DNA of 7,586 nt from Candidatus Cloacimonadota bacterium (GTDB lineage Bacteria; Hydrothermota; E44-bin80), in the NCBI GenBank assembly GCA_004375785.1, contig SOKM01000351.1, positions 1 to 7,586 of the forward strand. Direction: 5' to 3'. How positions within the stretch are numbered: the first letter of the stretch is position 1; each line of letters starts with the position of its first letter. Shown here in pieces: positions 7,001 through 7,586 of this stretch. The position numbers and the translations under genes were made by a program. The notes below the pieces were generated by a model. It ran no database searches. It saw nothing but the letters and a program-made list of their open reading frames with translations, and was not told the origin of the DNA.

Positions 7001-7522
7001 ACACAAAAAACCGATCTCGGAGAAGCACAGAAAGACCTATTGAAAACAATAGAACATATTGATGTTGTCGCAAAAGAGAAATTTCTTGCTACCTTCAATG
7101 GAGTCAAAGAAAATTTTAAGACCATCTTCAAAAAACTTTTTGTAACCGGCGAATGTGACCTTTTGCTTTCAGAGGGAGACCCTCTGGAAGCAGAGATAAT
7201 AATAGTGGCAAAACCAAAACATAAAAAACTTGAAAGATTAGTATCTCTTTCAACTGGAGAAAGAACTCTTATAGCCATTGCTTTGCTTTTTTCGTTCTAT
7301 CTTATCAAACCATCTCCTATATGTGTACTTGATGAAATTGATGCACCCTTAGACGATGCAAATGTCGAAAGATTCATCTCACTTCTTCAAGAGTTTAAGA
7401 AAAAAAGTCAACTACTTGTTATAACCCATAATAAGCTAACTATGGAGGCGGCTGACTATCTTTATGGTATTACAATGACAGAACCCAATGTATCGACCAT
7501 TGCATCTGTTAGAATATCATAA
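4028..7522 (+). CDS. smc: Chromosome segregation / condensation ATPase SMC
   Basis: Counted from the ATG at 4028 the protein has 1164 aa, a normal length for bacterial SMC. It forms the ATPase arms of the SMC-ScpAB condensin that loops and compacts the chromosome. Visible parts: Walker A GPNGCGKTN (31-39); ILDALEWVLGEQ with the Q-loop (40-51); KPLNFAEVTVV; a first coiled coil (about 165-505) rich in Lys and Glu; the hinge (about 510-655, from FSLFILADILDIS to SNGILFSGKGS); a second coiled coil (about 660-955); the RMRRFGPVN motif (near 966-972); the signature motif LSTGE (1074-1078); Walker B ICVLDE (1098-1103) with PLDDANVERF; and ITHNKLTMEAADYLYG with the H-loop His at 1134. Departures from the common form are LSTGE for LSGGE, KTN for KSN, EEAAEIAKYK for EEAAGIAKYK, and a hinge end lacking the usual GG pair. 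All catalytic residues are present. No scpA or scpB is in view. The start was chosen from promoter position and homology, since MKLNRLEILGFKSF matches the family N-terminus. Confidence 0.96.
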   Translation: MKLNRLEILGFKSFPKKTLFDFDSGIVAIVGPNGCGKTNILDALEWVLGEQNPYKLRGEKMEDFIFKGSKSHKPLNFAEVTVVIENDGVLPISYQEVAITRRFYRSGESEYFINRAGVRLKDVVNLFLNTGLKAEAYSIFRSEMIETILSSNSKTRRRLFEEAAEIAKYKNSKKIAFDKLELTNSDLLRVNDILEEVESQWRSLKRQVRRAKGYYELKKEIRDKRILLANLDFTGFTKELSRISGELESFEKRREELLDALESIESHFQEKEAQIKEIDDRISQLKEEENETQRKKTRVTEQIIVIEERKKNILAQKEYHESENNLLEDKTPKILELLKDIKEEKNRILKEIEEKEIKNKELRKRRASLEEEYVSKKEKFENALREKRGVEENITTLQKKQISQAADSKNIEELRLSLTSELDELKDENHKICTEIAQFKDKIAQKKGEEKGLKKKLEKERAVYNSIEKRKKEKETELAQLVERKNILRNEVNFLTNFRKDKEGYNELVQYLNKKFSLFILADILDISPDRREPLLGVMENFIQTVILSEHIKLEQIIDLIEQKNMRAGIFLGFIDKPSLEIPPDERIEGSLAQFIKVKKEGKLKERILSFFSQYLLCKTIEDAIELQKEYNQYTFVTKKGDVLSNGILFSGKGSHKELLGLNEKIKRNAQEMETTRNLIRTKEKEKDEIIKEEKIIAKRLEQLSTDFSAVVVTLKENEISYEKKLFEKTMNEKRIKKVQKETEEISRGLTELRNTTLVNERLFREESNVFSSIEQTTLSKESSFKDVEEQLRSLRNEENKSEILQTRLKGDMRAKEETLKSKEQELENINSKKKINTERIKSFEEEMHTMEEKEKIHKEERSAIIGELKNIETTLNEIYGRKKEKEREIEQFKEEVREITEKEKNIYEHISKINLERVKVETEKNSIAEKIREEYGIDLETFKEETTLSSGERLKEELEILEERMRRFGPVNLMAGEDLERVEKRKEELITQKTDLGEAQKDLLKTIEHIDVVAKEKFLATFNGVKENFKTIFKKLFVTGECDLLLSEGDPLEAEIIIVAKPKHKKLERLVSLSTGERTLIAIALLFSFYLIKPSPICVLDEIDAPLDDANVERFISLLQEFKKKSQLLVITHNKLTMEAADYLYGITMTEPNVSTIASVRIS

Positions 7523-7533
7523 CCCTCACTTTT

Positions 7534-7543
7534 TGTCATTGCG
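7534..7543. repeat. Copy of the GTCATTGCG repeat end
   Basis: TGTCATTGCG, 11 bp after the smc stop, is identical to 187-196 at the other end of the window. The matching GCAATCTC arm is not visible before the edge, so this is a solo half or a truncated copy. No terminator hairpin with a T-tract is visible after smc. Confidence 0.4.
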
Positions 7544-7566
7544 GGCATAAAGGTCATAGAATGTTG

Positions 7567-7572
7567 TTGACA
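7567..7572 (+). promoter_or_regulatory. Possible -35 box of a downstream gene
   Basis: TTGACA, a perfect -35 hexamer, occurs 14 bp before the window end. A -10 box at 17-bp spacing would begin just outside the window, so the promoter cannot be confirmed. Confidence 0.3.
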
Positions 7573-7586
7573 AAATACATAATATA

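Noticed and set aside
6037..7278. Long minus-strand open frames (about 180 and 176 aa) under smc
   Set aside because: They are rich in Ser, Phe and Leu, as expected from the antisense of Lys/Glu-rich coiled-coil codons. They have no start signals and overlap an unambiguous smc.

Overview
The window is AT-rich bacterial DNA. Its genes encode surface or secreted proteins plus a chromosome-structural ATPase. Two features point to an FCB-type lineage or neighbouring candidate phylum (WOR-3/Stahlbacteria, Cloacimonadota or Marinimicrobia-like). One is the 'QNFPNPF...GVYFYKL' C-terminal sorting-type domain. The other is the long 'FDGTNYLVVWED...YGARVSPDG' repeat protein. This taxonomic call is inference; no marker gene that fixes taxonomy is present.

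Layout. At the left edge (1-104, minus strand) is the 5' end of a gene running out of the window. Its signal-peptide region matches that of the large repeat protein further right, so it is probably a paralog. Bases 105-325 hold that gene's putative sigma-70-type promoter and several degraded palindromic intergenic repeats. Next come two minus-strand genes that look like one operon: a 914-residue secreted protein with about 14 tandem beta-propeller-like repeats and a type IX-like C-terminal domain (950-3694), then a type IV prepilin-like protein (326-922) 27 bp downstream. Both have an AAGGAG ribosome binding site 5 nt from the ATG. A near-consensus sigma-54 (-24/-12) promoter lies at the right distance upstream of the operon.

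A divergent intergenic region (3695-4027) separates this operon from smc, encoded on the plus strand (4028-7522). SMC is complete, with Walker A, hinge, signature motif, Walker B and H-loop. Its promoter (TTGACC, 17 bp, TGC-TATAAT) places the predicted transcription start at or one base before the ATG, so smc appears to be expressed from a leaderless mRNA. The last 64 bases hold another repeat fragment and a consensus -35 box that may belong to the next gene.

How the parts relate. The repeat protein and pilin are probably co-expressed under RpoN control, as many pilin operons are, which suggests a surface or pilus-associated role. smc is an independent housekeeping transcription unit. The most notable observations are the sigma-54 promoter of the pilin/repeat-protein operon, the leaderless smc, and the edge paralog with a different promoter type. 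I see no RNA gene, CRISPR array, insertion sequence or phage gene.
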